A stretch of 64,000 bases of DNA from Brienomyrus brachyistius (Eukaryota; Chordata; Actinopteri; Osteoglossiformes; Mormyridae). Below the pieces are notes generated by a model. The model did no database searches and had not been told where the DNA came from. It saw nothing but the letters and a program-made list of their open reading frames with translations. The position numbers were made by a program, and so were the translations under genes. Below are positions 18,907 to 31,736 of this stretch, in pieces (the first letter of the stretch is position 1; each line of letters begins with the position of its first letter). Location of the stretch: positions 29,532-93,531 of the forward strand of contig NW_026042817.1 of assembly GCF_023856365.1 (NCBI RefSeq), written 5' to 3'.

Positions 18907-19675
18907 CATGCTAACACGCTAACACGCTAATAGCATGCTATTGCATTTAACATGCTAACACGCTAATATGCTAACACGCTAATATGCTAATATGCTAATA
19001 TGCTAATATGCTAATATGCGAATATGCTAATATGCTAATATGCTAATATGCTAACACGCTAATATGCTAGTATACTAATATGCTAACACGCTAATATGCT
19101 AGTATGGTAATATGCTAATATGCTAATATGCTAATATGCTAATATGCTAATATGCTATGCTAATATGCTAATATGCTAATATGCTAATATGCTAATATGC
19201 TATGCTAATATGCTAATATGCTAATACGCTAACACGCTATGCTAATATGCTAATATGCTAATATGCTAATATGCTAATATGCTAATATGCTAATATGCTA
19301 TGCAAATATGCTAATATGCTAATACGCTAACACGCTATGCTAATATACTAATATGCTAATATGCTAATATGCTAATATGCTAATATGCTACTATGCTATG
19401 CTAATATGCTAATATGCTAATATGCTAATATGCTAAGCTAATATGCTAATATGCTAATATGCTAATATGCTAATATGCTAATATGCTATGCTAATATGCT
19501 AATATGCTAATATCCTAATATGCTAATATGCTAATATGCTAATATGCTAATATGCTAATACACTAACACGCTATGCTAATATGCTAATATGCTAATATGC
19601 TAATATGCTATGCTAATATGCTAATATGCTAATATGCTATGCTAATATGCTAATATGCTAATATGCTAATATGCT
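18907..19675. repeat. 8-bp satellite (GCTAATAT)n, block 1
   Basis: Tandem GCTAATAT with variants GCTAACAC, GCTAATAC and GCTAGTAT. Every four to eight units a 5-base partial unit GCTAT resets the phase, giving a loose higher-order pattern. The block ends abruptly at the L1-tail word that begins unit 2, so it marks the duplication joint. Confidence 0.95.
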
Positions 19676-21106
19676 AATTGTAAAAGGCTTCAATGTGCCT
19701 TATATTTCAATGTCTTTAAAAAATGAAAATAAAATAAAAAATTATTGTAGACAAAAACATGCTAAACTATGGTTTCCAATCCTACAGTTGAGATGACCAG
19801 TCATAAAAATACATGTTAATGTCTGAATATTCCACAATTTTTCTAACCCTAAGCCTAGCCTCAGTTTCTAATGCTAATTTGTGGCCTAAATGTTAAAAAC
19901 AGGCTGTTGAAAAGTAGGAAATATGCTATTTAATCATACTAAACTGTGGTTTCTATCCTACAGGGGAGCTGATTTAGATTCATAAAACCATGGCTAAATT
20001 TCATCAAGTAATGGTTTAAATTCCACGCTAATGATTTTCCATCATAAGGACTTTTCCACCAAGACTTTTGCATATCATGAGATTCTGACAGTTTAATGAA
20101 ATCATGGCTTAAATTCATGACGGAATGAATTAATATAACAAGAGAATGACTTACCATCGAGTAATCATCTCGTGTTTCCTTGCAATGAAGTCATACTCAT
20201 ATGAAGAAATCTTGACAGTTTCATGAAATTATGGCTAAATTCAAGGAATCAAGGAATAACTTAATATCACGACAATGACTTTCCATCAAGGAAACATTTG
20301 AGACTTTTTTATATCATGACATTTTGACTCAGTTTCATGAAACCATGGCTTAATTTCATGACGGAATTAATTATCACAAATGGCTTACCATCGAGTAAAA
20401 CTCATATTTCCGTTCAATGAAGACTGCTTCATATTATGATATTCTGAGGTAGTTTTTTGAATCCATGGCTAAATTTCATCGAGTAATGGTTTAATTTCAC
20501 GAGAATGACTTTCCATCATAAGGACATCTTCATGGATTCACTGTTTCAAGAAACCATGGCAAAATTTAATCAAGGAATAGCATAATTTCAAAAGAGAAAG
20601 ATTTTCCATCAAGGAAACATCTCGTTTCCTTTGATTTGAGACTTCTTCAATCTTGAAATCTCTACTTCGTTTCATGAAACCATGGCTTAATTTCATGACG
20701 GAATTACAATATTAGAAGAGAATGACTTACAATCTAGTAAACATCTCATGTTTCCTTGTAATGAAGACTTCTACACATCATGAAATTCAGAGGTAGTATC
20801 ATGATACAACGACTTAATTTCATGACGGAATGAATTAATATCACAAGTGAATGACTTTCCATCGAGTAAGGATCTCATGTTGAAGATCAATGTTTCAATG
20901 AAATCATTACGTAGTTTTATGAAACCATGGCAAAATTTCTTCGATGAAAATTTCACGAGATAGACTTTCCATCAAGGAAACATCTCATTTGTCCTTGGAA
21001 TGAAGACTTCTTCATATCATGAAATTCTGACAGTTTCATGAAACCATGGCTTAATTTCGTGACGGAAAGAATATTACTTAATCTGACCCTCACTAAAGCG
21101 GCATGG

Positions 21107-21700
21107 TATGGAAGCCCGTTTCCGCCACAAAAAGAAAAAAAATAAGTCATAATAACGAGAAACTTTCTCATTATTACGACTTAGTATCTCATAATAACAA
21201 GAAACTTTCTAATTTTTTCGACTTAGTTTCTCGTTATTATGAGATACTAAGTCGTACTAATGAGAAAGTATCTCATAATAACGAGAAACTTTCTCATTAT
21301 TACGACTTAGTATCTCATAATAACGAGAAACTTTCTCATTATTACGACTTAGTATCTCATAATAACGAGAAACTAAGTCGTAAAAATGAGAAAGTTTCTC
21401 GTTATTATGAGATACTAAGTCGTACTAATGAGAAAGTATCTCATAATAACGAGAAACTTTCTCATTTTTACGACTTAGTATCTCATAATAACGAGAAACT
21501 AAGTCGTACTAATGAGAAAGTATCTCATAATAACGAGAAACTAAGTCGTAAAAATGAGAAAGTTTCTCGTTATTATGAGATACTAAGTCGTACTAATGAG
21601 AAAGTATCTCATAATAACGAGAAACTTTCTCATTTTTACGACTTAGTTTCTCGTTATTATGAGATACTTTCTCATTATTATGACAGTTTCTCAGGAGAAC
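21107..21700 (+). repeat. Left terminal inverted repeat and 42-bp array, copy 2 (three units fewer)
   Basis: Identical words to copy 1 but 126 bases shorter, equal to three 42-bp units, lost between direct repeats near 21245. The lost part contained an in-frame stop in the other copies. Here the array is therefore open in the same frame as the integrase, from an ATG at 21103 at the insertion site. Confidence 0.85.
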
Positions 21701-21753
21701 CTTATGAATGTGTACAACAAGTTGAGGTGACTGTGGCTAGAGTTAGCGGAGTT

Positions 21754-23544
21754 ATGTTTGCTAAGCATATTCAGCAGTACTTTAAACGGGGCTTCACAAA
21801 TAAAGAAATACTAACGTTGCTGAAAGAGTTACATGGAGTTCAAATTAGCAATCGAACCCTCGAGCGAATTCTGTACAGACGTCAGCTTTGGAGAAGAAAG
21901 AACAAAACTGACGAGGCTGATGTGGCAGCATTCATTCAACAACAGCTACAAACATCGGGTCAGTCGCACGGCTATAGATGGATGCATCAGAAATGTTGGT
22001 TACATGGGATTATTACTGACAGAGAGACAGTTCGCATGATATTGCGATTACTAGACGGTCAGGGAGTGGATCTAAGGGCAAATAATCGACTGCGTCGGAG
22101 AGTGTACAATAGCCGTGGTCCCAATTACGTATGGCACATCGATGGATATGATAAGTTAAAACCGTACGGCATTGCCATAAGTGGATGTATCGACGGGTTT
22201 TCCCGGAAAATAATTTGGCTCGAATCTTACAAAACAAACAATGATCCACGCGTTATTGCGGGATATTATATAACAGCTGTTTCTGAATACGAAGGATGCC
22301 CTACAAGAGTCAGGCTGGACCATGGAACGGAGAACAGTTATATCGCAGATATGCAAAGATTTTTTCAGTCCAATGAAAATTTTGCGGCACAGTGTGTCTC
22401 TTTAGGCCCAAGTACTACTAACCAACGAATTGAAAGATGGTGGCTCACTCTCCGAAGCCAGTGCGCACAATTTTGGATGAACATCTTTGACAGTCTCAAA
22501 GAAGATGGACATTTTATGGACACGTTTCTGGACAAATCGCTGATCCAGTTTTGTTTCCAAAACATGATTCAGGTAGGCATAACATAGAACACCAATCACA
22601 CACAATGGCAATGTAAATTATGGCTATAAAATTATTGCACATATTCCAGTTTGTAGTGCATGCAAAGCAAAACAATACGTGTACATTTGCTGTCATAATA
22701 ATGTCAGGTTGTGCTGTATTTTCAAATGCATTATCGTAGCATTTTACATAACAGCCGATCTTAACTGCAGTCTTCTCTTGGGCCACTTTGCTATAACTTT
22801 TTAATCATTCTGAAATATATTCTTATGACCATGTGCAATAAGTTATTTCATACCCTGATTATGATATCACGCGCGAACGTCATTTATACAAGTCACAGTC
22901 GGCGTATGGAGCAACTAACATTAAAAACGTCTCACTGTCGGCAGCTTTCTCCCATCGTTCACTTAATAGAGCTGAGGCGGTTCGTTCAAGACCGATATTT
23001 CAGCGGTGTATTGCAACACCACGAAATAAACGCCAGAGCAAATTTTATTTTCCAATTCCATGACTTTTCCATGTTTTTCATGACTGTTCTTAACCTGTAC
23101 ATTTATACATTACAGTTCACGTATGCATTACCATTACAGTACTTGTTTTTATACGTAACCAGATTGCACCACCTTGAGGTGTAAATAGCCTATTATTTCT
23201 TCTGTCTTCAGGAGGAACTGGATGAAATTGCGTCTGCATGGAACAATCACAGAATAAGACCAGTTCACAACTCGAGGTCCCCTAACGGACGTCCCTTACT
23301 GATGTATACAGTACCTCATTTATATGGAGCTACAGATTTGTTGCAGAATGTGAACCCTGAGCTGGCTGACTTGTGTCTTGAAGACTGTTTGTTTAAAGAT
23401 TATCCTTGTGATGAAGATGTATTTCATGTTTGTGTTGAACTAATGTCAGAGTATAATCTGTCTGTGTCAGATGATGTCTATGAAATGGTGGACATGTACA
23501 TTAGACTTAGAGAGCTAATTATTAGTGAACTAAATGTTGAGTGA
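21754..23544 (+). CDS. IS3-like DDE integrase/transposase, two exons, copy 2
   Basis: Predicted exons are 21754-22572 and 23212-23544, 383 aa, with the same protein translation, intron ends and D130, D189, E227 triad as copy 1. Special to this copy, the frame extends 5' without a stop through the terminal array to ATG 21103. That would add a repetitive leader of about 217 residues with motifs SHNNEKLSHYYDLV and SRYYEILSRTNEKV. Whether any transcript starts there is unknown; the ATG lies at the insertion site, mostly outside the element, so a chance extension is the simpler reading. Confidence 0.85.
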
Positions 23545-24261
23545 TGTACTGATGCTAAAAATGTCAATTGAAATTATCACATGGAATATATGCATTTATA
23601 TTCATACTGATTTCAATGAGAATTTGTAAAAGTACAAAACAGACTCATTCTAAATTTAAATTCACATTGTATTATTTATTAGTCCAAACACTGTTTATTA
23701 GTCCATTTTTTGTCTTAAATTACTTTGTTTTAATGTATTCCTGTGCAATATCCAATACATTAACAGAAATAAACTGTATAGAGTGAAAATAAAGTGCACA
23801 GCACCAAAACATATAAGTTTCTTATAACGATAATTATATATATAAAAAAATCTCAGAATAAAATGTCTAAAACATCTGAACATTCAAATTAAACTTCTTG
23901 AATTCAAAAGACACCTAAGCATAAAATGTCTAAAACATCTGAACACTTGCATTAATCTAAATTAACACTAGCATTTACCCTTTTCTTTTGGATTTTTCAA
24001 CTTTTCCTCCTTTTTGTTGGGTGTTGACACTTTAAACAAATAAGTCTAATTCAAACAAAAGATAAAGGTTCAGGGCTACAAAGTCACTCAGTGTAGGTAA
24101 AATGTTTCAATACAAAATGTGCACAATTGTGTGTCCATGGTGTAACTGATATAATCAAACTTTACATGGAACAAAGTTAACAAACACTACATTGTGCATT
24201 TTAAGACATGCATGGTACACATTTGCGTAAGTCACAGTGGACTTTCAGTACCACAAACTTT

Positions 24262-27206
24262 TTAAACAATGTCCATTACCCATACATTTGATTCCAGAAC
24301 TTTGTTGATCTCTGATCTGAAATCTAGATAACTGTCATAGTGGAGTGACAATTCCAACACACAGCCACAAGTATGCGCTATAGGTCTCCGCTGAAAGCTT
24401 TTTATTTGCGTAAAGATAATGCTAATGATTTTACCAAGAAATAAATCAGATCCTGTGCAAAATCTGAGAAACAGCGACAGTCGTTGCGGGTCAGACTCCC
24501 TCACATATGTAGTTACATACCTCTGAATGTCCTTCTCCTGGGTGTTCAGTGCCTCTGGGAAGGAAAGGGACTTCACAACTTTTCTGCTTGTCGGAAGCAG
24601 ATACTCGTAAGTTGTTAAAATCTGCTCAATTTCTAGCCCAGCAGTTGAAAGTGTGGTTGCCCCACTGATCAATGACATATGCAGGTTCTTGGAGCAGCTT
24701 TTTGTGTGCTAGCTCTTGAAGGATATCTCCAAAATTGTTGGCTGTTGGCCTTTTCCTACACAGGTAATTATCCAAAATCTCAAGTAATTCATCCTTGTCA
24801 ACACTGTCAAAGTCTGATCGCCAAGATTCGAAAACTGCTCGGTCTCCTTCTGGAACAAACTTGAGGAAATTTTCAATTAAATCACTCTTGATATACCCAG
24901 AGGCTGCTTGTTCCAAAATCACTGGAGCTAGTCTGACAGGAAGATACTTTTCCTTCCGCCATCCAAAAGCTATTATACGGCCAACACTTTCCCACTGTGC
25001 TTGGCCAAAATCGTGACGAAGAAAAGGCACTTTCAAAGAACTACCCATGGTGCACTGGTCGTAAAAGTCATGCCAGAATTCAGAAAGACAGTCCCTTACT
25101 ACTCCTCCATCATCATGCCCCATCTCAAAATTTCCATCTGGCAGTACAAGCTGGATTTTCACATTTTTGCTTAGAATACTTTCATCAGAAAAATGTGAAA
25201 TAAGTTCAAGAAGTACATTTCCACGGTGAACAACTAGAATTCTTGGTGTTTTCTGACTTTCAGGAGACATAGGCAGTGTGTCATCCATGCTTTGCTCAGT
25301 AATGCCTCTATGATTATCTGTGACGAATGTAACTACGTTACTGTCTTCCAAAAGATCCAAAGTAAATGGTTCAGTGCTCACTACCTCTGTGGAGTGAAGA
25401 AAAGATATGCTTTGGGTGCTGGAAGTGTCTCTCTCATTCCCAATGTAGATAACATCTGGTACATCTGCATTTTGGGATGTATGAGATGACTGTTCTATAA
25501 TGGGGTGGAACTCTCAAAATCCTGAAAACTTAAATTTTCTTCAGAAAATTCTACATTTGCATTCCCCTGATTTTGTGTACTATTTTTTGTTTTTGTTGCC
25601 AAGTAGAACCTAAGAAGTGGCAATTTAGTGTCTTCGTACAATTTCCCCACTGTTGCACTTTCATCCACTGACATTTCCTGATAGTCTTTCAAGTCAAACT
25701 CAAATTCTGTGGTGTTCCCTTTCACATTCTTTCCATTTGGAAAAAAGAGACATGTCGCTTCTTTTATCAAATCTGCTTTGCTAGAATCCTTTGAGACATC
25801 AATTTTCCGTGTGCCCCCACCTTTTCTTGTTCTCACCTGTTTTAAAACCTTTTCTTCATCATCATAATGCATCCACCCCAATTCTATCTTCCTTACACTT
25901 TTCTCCGCATTTTTTGTGACCAATTTTTGAGTTGAGCCTTTTCCATATTCCTCAGTTCTTTGTTTTTTGGATAATTTGGATTTTAGGCGATCAAAAAGCT
26001 TTGATTTGCGAGTTTGGGGACAATCTTCCTGCCGCCTACAAAATCCAAGCACGGCCAGACGATCTCCATAAGATGGCAAGTATGTCTTCAGTTGCTCATC
26101 TGTCATCAGTAGAATGACACTGACATCAATCTAAAGAAAACAAATAGTGCAATACAATCATCTATTTAAATATGCACAGTATTACATACATTTTGTTCTT
26201 TCCCATTATTGATATTGCAAGTCTGTTTAAACATACATAAATGAAAGCCAATTTTAATGCAACAAAGTATTTAAGTACTGTCACAGATTTAGAAACCAAG
26301 TACAGTGTGTGTGTATGCCTACGACTACCACTCATTTTGACGCTAAATATTACTGTAATTTAGGTTTAGTTAAATCTTACCTTTTCCTGTTCCAATTTTT
26401 CAATTGTTTCTTCTGGAACATTTCTTTGTCTTAAAAACTGTATCAAGTCACCCATTTCTGTGGACATATGCATGTTACAATTTCTTAGGATCATTGCCTG
26501 GTGGTGCAGTAAAATCACACCGATAACATAGCACAGAGGTGTTTAGAACAGATCAAATAACAGATTAAATTTCAAAAGCATACATTCGAAGAACCTCTTG
26601 TTAAAATCCCCTAATTTAACCAATAAAAAACAATGCGTGAAAATGAAATTTTAAGAAGTTTTTACATATTCGACCTCCCACCAAATATGAAACATTACGC
26701 TTGGTAAATAGATCACACTTTGCTTGACATACAAGTAGCCAGACATGCAAACCTAATACACTAATCTAACTAGCTTTGTCTAACCGCAGTAAATAACATT
26801 TGCAGTTAACTCTATGCTGTATTCACTTGTGGTCTTAAATCACGAAGAACTGTATTCAGCACAATTTGTAAGTTTAAATTATTTTATTTATAATTCTAAA
26901 ATCTGATCACGTGGACTGGCACTTATGCTAGATCTAGTTTATTAAGAATGCACAATAATAAATTGCAGTGAATTTTCCAAAAAACGCCATAGCATTAAAA
27001 ACAACTGTAGTATGTGTTCTCGCAGACACTTTAGGTTGCTCTTTGGTCACAACGACTTTGGGAAACTCTCTCCCTATTAGCTATATCACGTTAAGCAGCC
27101 TACCCGAAAATCTAAACTGAGAACCATAAACTTGCCACCATGAAATTACGAATAACACAACTGCACTTACCTTAGATAATGATGCGCAAAATACCATGCC
27201 CGCCAT
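24262..27206 (-). pseudogene. SAM-HECT ubiquitin ligase, copy 2, broken by an extra base
   Basis: Same layout as copy 1, with predicted segments 27206-27171, 26497-26381, 26130 to about 25505, then HECT from about 25501. At 24660-24663 the sequence has CCCC where copies 1 and 3 have CCC. That single extra base shifts the frame after YVIDQW: the upstream part ends in a foreign GNHTFNCWARN tail, and the last ~130 residues, with the catalytic-type Cys, fall in another frame. The product would lack the C-lobe of the HECT domain and should be inactive as a ligase, unless the base is a sequencing error. The shared GGGG frame problem is at 25502-25505. Confidence 0.75.
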
Positions 27207-27659
27207 AAACGTAGTCGAAGATTTGGAGCTTCCTCCGGAAACGGAAAAAGCCTCAGGTCATTTAAATCGAAGTCATGAAAAAAAAAAATTCTCGTTGTAA
27301 AAAAAAAAAAAATATCGTTAGAAAAAAAAAATTCTCGTTGCAAAAAAAAAACGTTTCTCAAAATAACGAGAAACGTTCTCATTATTACGACTTAGTATCT
27401 CATAATAACGAGAAACTAAGTCATAATAATGAGAAAGTATCTCATAATAACGAGATACTAAGTCGTAATAATGAGAAAGTTTCTCGTTATTATGAGATAC
27501 TAAGTCGTACAAATGAGAAAGTTTCTCGTTATTATGAGATACTAAGTCGTACAAATGAGAAAGTTTCTCGTTATTATGAGATACTAAATTGTAATAATGA
27601 GAAAGTTTCTCGTTATTATGACATTTTTTTTCTTTTTGTGGCGGAAACGGGCTTCCATA
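27207..27659 (-). repeat. Right terminal inverted repeat and subterminal array, copy 2
   Basis: Same structure as 17363-17818, with a local change just inside the terminal repeat (GACATTTTTTTTC). A-rich runs at about 27280-27350 precede the 42-bp words. Confidence 0.85.
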
Positions 27660-28747
27660 GCATGGTGTCAGTTTCAAACCTCACTTTATATACATGACTT
27701 TTTTTTTAACAATTTAAAGGCACAAGTTATTTTACGTCATAACCAACCCACGTTTGCTAGCTTAATGGCAGAAAATTAGCCAAAGCCAGGCGTCTGGTCC
27801 ACAAGGGTTGCACTCAATCACTGATGTGTTTATGGTGTAAACATGCTATAAACTAATTTATTCAATTATTTTCGTTAAGAGCTCGTTTTGCTTGCAAGTT
27901 GGAGGATTGCACTGCAGTGCATGACAATCTTTCATTTTGAATGCAGGAGCACGAGGGAAGTGACGCAGGATATGTTCGGAGGGAAAATGAATGAAACAAG
28001 TGTTTCTTGTTACCAAAGAATTAATTTGCATGAAATTACATAAAAAAGTATAGCACGTTATCATAATATTAGATTGTCTGAAATAACTTTACAACATCCC
28101 CACCCAAAGCCCCAAGTGAGTAAGCCATAGGCGACAATGGTAAGAAAAAACTCACTAGTAGGAAAAAACCTTGGGAGTCACCAGACTCAAAGGGGAAGCT
28201 CAAACCTCCAGGAGTCGGCAGGGATATTCAAAAACACACACATCAGATTATCTGCTGTAGTTTTCTTCTACATATACTATTCAGTGGTGCAGTGGTTCGC
28301 ACTATTGCCTCACACCTCTGGGAACATTCATCCATTTTCTGAAACCGCTTCTCCTGTTCAGGGTTGTGGGGATCAATTTGCCTTTTGGAACAGGTGGTGA
28401 GGTGGATCACAGAAGCTACAGACACGAGGCAGGGAACAACCCAGGAAGGGGCACCAACGTATCACAATTCAGGCTCAAACACCAGACACACAGTTCATTC
28501 AAAACTCACACATGTAGTGTAAACCTATCTTTATGGGGCCCGCTCATTCACTTCTATGGGACAAATGCTAACGCTAACTAAGACTAGCTTAACACCTACC
28601 CTGCCCAAACTATGACCATAACTAACCAAGATAGTTTTTTGCATTGTTTTACATTTTTTGTTTTTTCATAGTAGATTCTGAATCTGGGAGGTTCTGTACA
28701 CCTAGATCAAAAGATTCAGCCTGATCTGAGCATGCTAAAGCGATTTA

Positions 28748-29532
28748 CATGCTAACACGCTAACACGCTAATAGCATGCTATTGCATTTAACATGCTAAC
28801 ACGCTAATATGCTAACACGCTAATATGCTAATATGCTAATATGCTAATATGCTAATATGCTAATATGCTAATATGCGAATATGCTAATATGCTAATATGC
28901 TAATATGCTAACACGCTAATATGCTAGTATACTAATATGCTAACACGCTAATATGCTAGTATGGTAATATGCTAATATGCTAATATGCTAATATGCTAAT
29001 ATGCTATGCTAATATGCTAATATGCTAATATGCTAATATGCTAATATGCTAATATGCTAATATGCTATGCTAATATGCTAATATGCTAATACGCTAACAC
29101 GCTATGCTAATATGCTAATATGCTAATATGCTAATATGCTAATATGCTAATATGCTATGCAAATATGCTAATATGCTAATACGCTAACACGCTATGCTAA
29201 TATACTAATATGCTAATATGCTAATATGCTAATATGCTAATATGCTATGCTAATATGCTAATATGCTAATATGCTAATATGCTAATATGCTAATATGCTA
29301 AGCTAATATGCTAATATGCTAATATGCTAATATGCTAATATGCTAATATGCTATGCTAATATGCTAATATGCTAATATCCTAATATGCTAATATGCTAAT
29401 ATGCTAATATGCTAATACACTAACACGCTATGCTAATATGCTAATATGCTAATATGCTAATATGCTATGCTAATATGCTAATATGCTAATATGCTATGCT
29501 AATATGCTAATATGCTAATATGCTAATATGCT
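28748..29532. repeat. 8-bp satellite (GCTAATAT)n, block 2
   Basis: Same array as block 1, with small differences in the number of units between GCTAT phase breaks. It ends at the same L1-tail joint. Confidence 0.95.
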
Positions 29533-30963
29533 AATTGTAAAAGGCTTCAATGTGCCTTATATTTCAATGTCTTTAAAAAATGAAAATAAAATAAAAAATT
29601 ATTGTAGACAAAAACATGCTAAACTATGGTTTCCAATCCTACAGTTGAGATGACCAGTCATAAAAATACATGTTAATGTCTGAATATTCCACAATTTTTC
29701 TAACCCTAAGCCTAGCCTCAGTTTCTAATGCTAATTTGTGGCCTAAATGTTAAAAACAGGCTGTTGAAAAGTAGGAAATATGCTATTTAATCATACTAAA
29801 CTGTGGTTTCTATCCTACAGGGGAGCTGATTTAGATTCATAAAACCATGGCTAAATTTCATCAAGTAATGGTTTAAATTCCACGCTAATGATTTTCCATC
29901 ATAAGGACTTTTCCACCAAGACTTTTGCATATCATGAGATTCTGACAGTTTAATGAAATCATGGCTTAAATTCATGACGGAATGAATTAATATAACAAGA
30001 GAATGACTTACCATCGAGTAATCATCTCGTGTTTCCTTGCAATGAAGTCATACTCATATGAAGAAATCTTGACAGTTTCATGAAATTATGGCTAAATTCA
30101 AGGAATCAAGGAATAACTTAATATCACGACAATGACTTTCCATCAAGGAAACATTTGAGACTTTTTTATATCATGACATTTTGACTCAGTTTCATGAAAC
30201 CATGGCTTAATTTCATGACGGAATTAATTATCACAAATGGCTTACCATCGAGTAAAACTCATATTTCCGTTCAATGAAGACTGCTTCATATTATGATATT
30301 CTGAGGTAGTTTTTTGAATCCATGGCTAAATTTCATCGAGTAATGGTTTAATTTCACGAGAATGACTTTCCATCATAAGGACATCTTCATGGATTCACTG
30401 TTTCAAGAAACCATGGCAAAATTTAATCAAGGAATAGCATAATTTCAAAAGAGAAAGATTTTCCATCAAGGAAACATCTCGTTTCCTTTGATTTGAGACT
30501 TCTTCAATCTTGAAATCTCTACTTCGTTTCATGAAACCATGGCTTAATTTCATGACGGAATTACAATATTAGAAGAGAATGACTTACAATCTAGTAAACA
30601 TCTCATGTTTCCTTGTAATGAAGACTTCTACACATCATGAAATTCAGAGGTAGTATCATGATACAACGACTTAATTTCATGACGGAATGAATTAATATCA
30701 CAAGTGAATGACTTTCCATCGAGTAAGGATCTCATGTTGAAGATCAATGTTTCAATGAAATCATTACGTAGTTTTATGAAACCATGGCAAAATTTCTTCG
30801 ATGAAAATTTCACGAGATAGACTTTCCATCAAGGAAACATCTCATTTGTCCTTGGAATGAAGACTTCTTCATATCATGAAATTCTGACAGTTTCATGAAA
30901 CCATGGCTTAATTTCGTGACGGAAAGAATATTACTTAATCTGACCCTCACTAAAGCGGCATGG

Positions 30964-31685
30964 TATGGAAGCCCGTTTCCGCCACAAAAAGAAAAAAAAT
31001 AAGTCATAATAACGAGAAACTTTCTCATTATTACGACTTAGTATCTCATAATAACAAGAAACTTTCTAATTTTTTCGACTTAGTTTCTCGTTATTATGAG
31101 ATACTTTCTCATTAGTACGACTTAGTATCCCATAATAACGAGAAACTTTCTCATTTTTACGACTTAGTTTCTCGTTATTATGAGATACTAAGTCGTACTA
31201 ATGAGAAAGTATCTCATAATAACGAGAAACTTTCTCATTATTACGACTTAGTATCTCATAATAACGAGAAACTTTCTCATTATTACGACTTAGTATCTCA
31301 TAATAACGAGAAACTAAGTCGTACTAATGAGAAAGTATCTCATAATAACGAGAAACTAAGTCGTAAAAATGAGAAAGTTTCTCGTTATTATGAGATACTA
31401 AGTCGTACTAATGAGAAAGTATCTCATAATAACGAAAAACTTTCTCATTTTTACGACTTAGTATCTCATAATAACGAGAAACTAAGTCGTACTAATGAGA
31501 AAGTATCTCATAATAACGAGAAACTAAGTCGTAAAAATGAGAAAGTTTCTCGTTATTATGAGATACTAAGTCGTACTAATGAGAAAGTATCTCATAATAA
31601 CGAGAAACTTTCTCATTTTTACGACTTAGTTTCTCGTTATTATGAGATACTTTCTCATTATTATGACAGTTTCTCAGGAGAACCT
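30964..31685 (+). repeat. Left terminal inverted repeat and 42-bp array, copy 3
   Basis: Same length and order of 42-bp words as copy 1. As in copy 1, a stop in the proximal part separates the array frame from the integrase. Confidence 0.9.
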
Positions 31686-31736
31686 TATGAATGTGTACAA
31701 CAAGTTGAGGTGACTGTGGCTAGAGTTAGCGGAGTT

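Larger units (their letters stand above)
9707..19675. repeat. Tandem segmental duplication, unit 1 (~9.97 kb)
   Basis: The junction word TGTAAAAGGCTTCAATGTGC occurs inside the L1 tail at 9710, and again directly after 8-bp satellite at 19679 and 29536. The unit therefore runs from the last ~75 bases of the L1, through the 120-bp repeat, the transposon and its right flank, to the end of a satellite block. Copies are nearly identical, differing by single bases and by repeat copy number. Confidence 0.95.
21107..27659 (+). mobile_element. IS3EU-like transposon with HECT ligase, copy 2 (6553 bp)
   Basis: Same ends and same GCATGG duplication (21101-21106, 27660-27665) as copy 1, and the flanking sequence is also the same, which shows that it was copied with its surroundings. 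It is 128 bases shorter, of which 126 come from the left array (three 42-bp units). Its right terminal repeat reads GACATTTTTTTT where copies 1 and 3 have GACTTATTTTTTTT, so its two ends no longer match perfectly. Genes are as in copy 1, but the ligase is broken. Confidence 0.85.
19676..29532. repeat. Tandem segmental duplication, unit 2 (~9.86 kb)
   Basis: Second copy of the 9707-19675 unit, with the same order of parts. The main differences are the loss of 126 bases in the left transposon array, an inserted C in the HECT gene, and satellite length changes. The 120-bp repeat lies at about 19959-21079. Confidence 0.95.
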
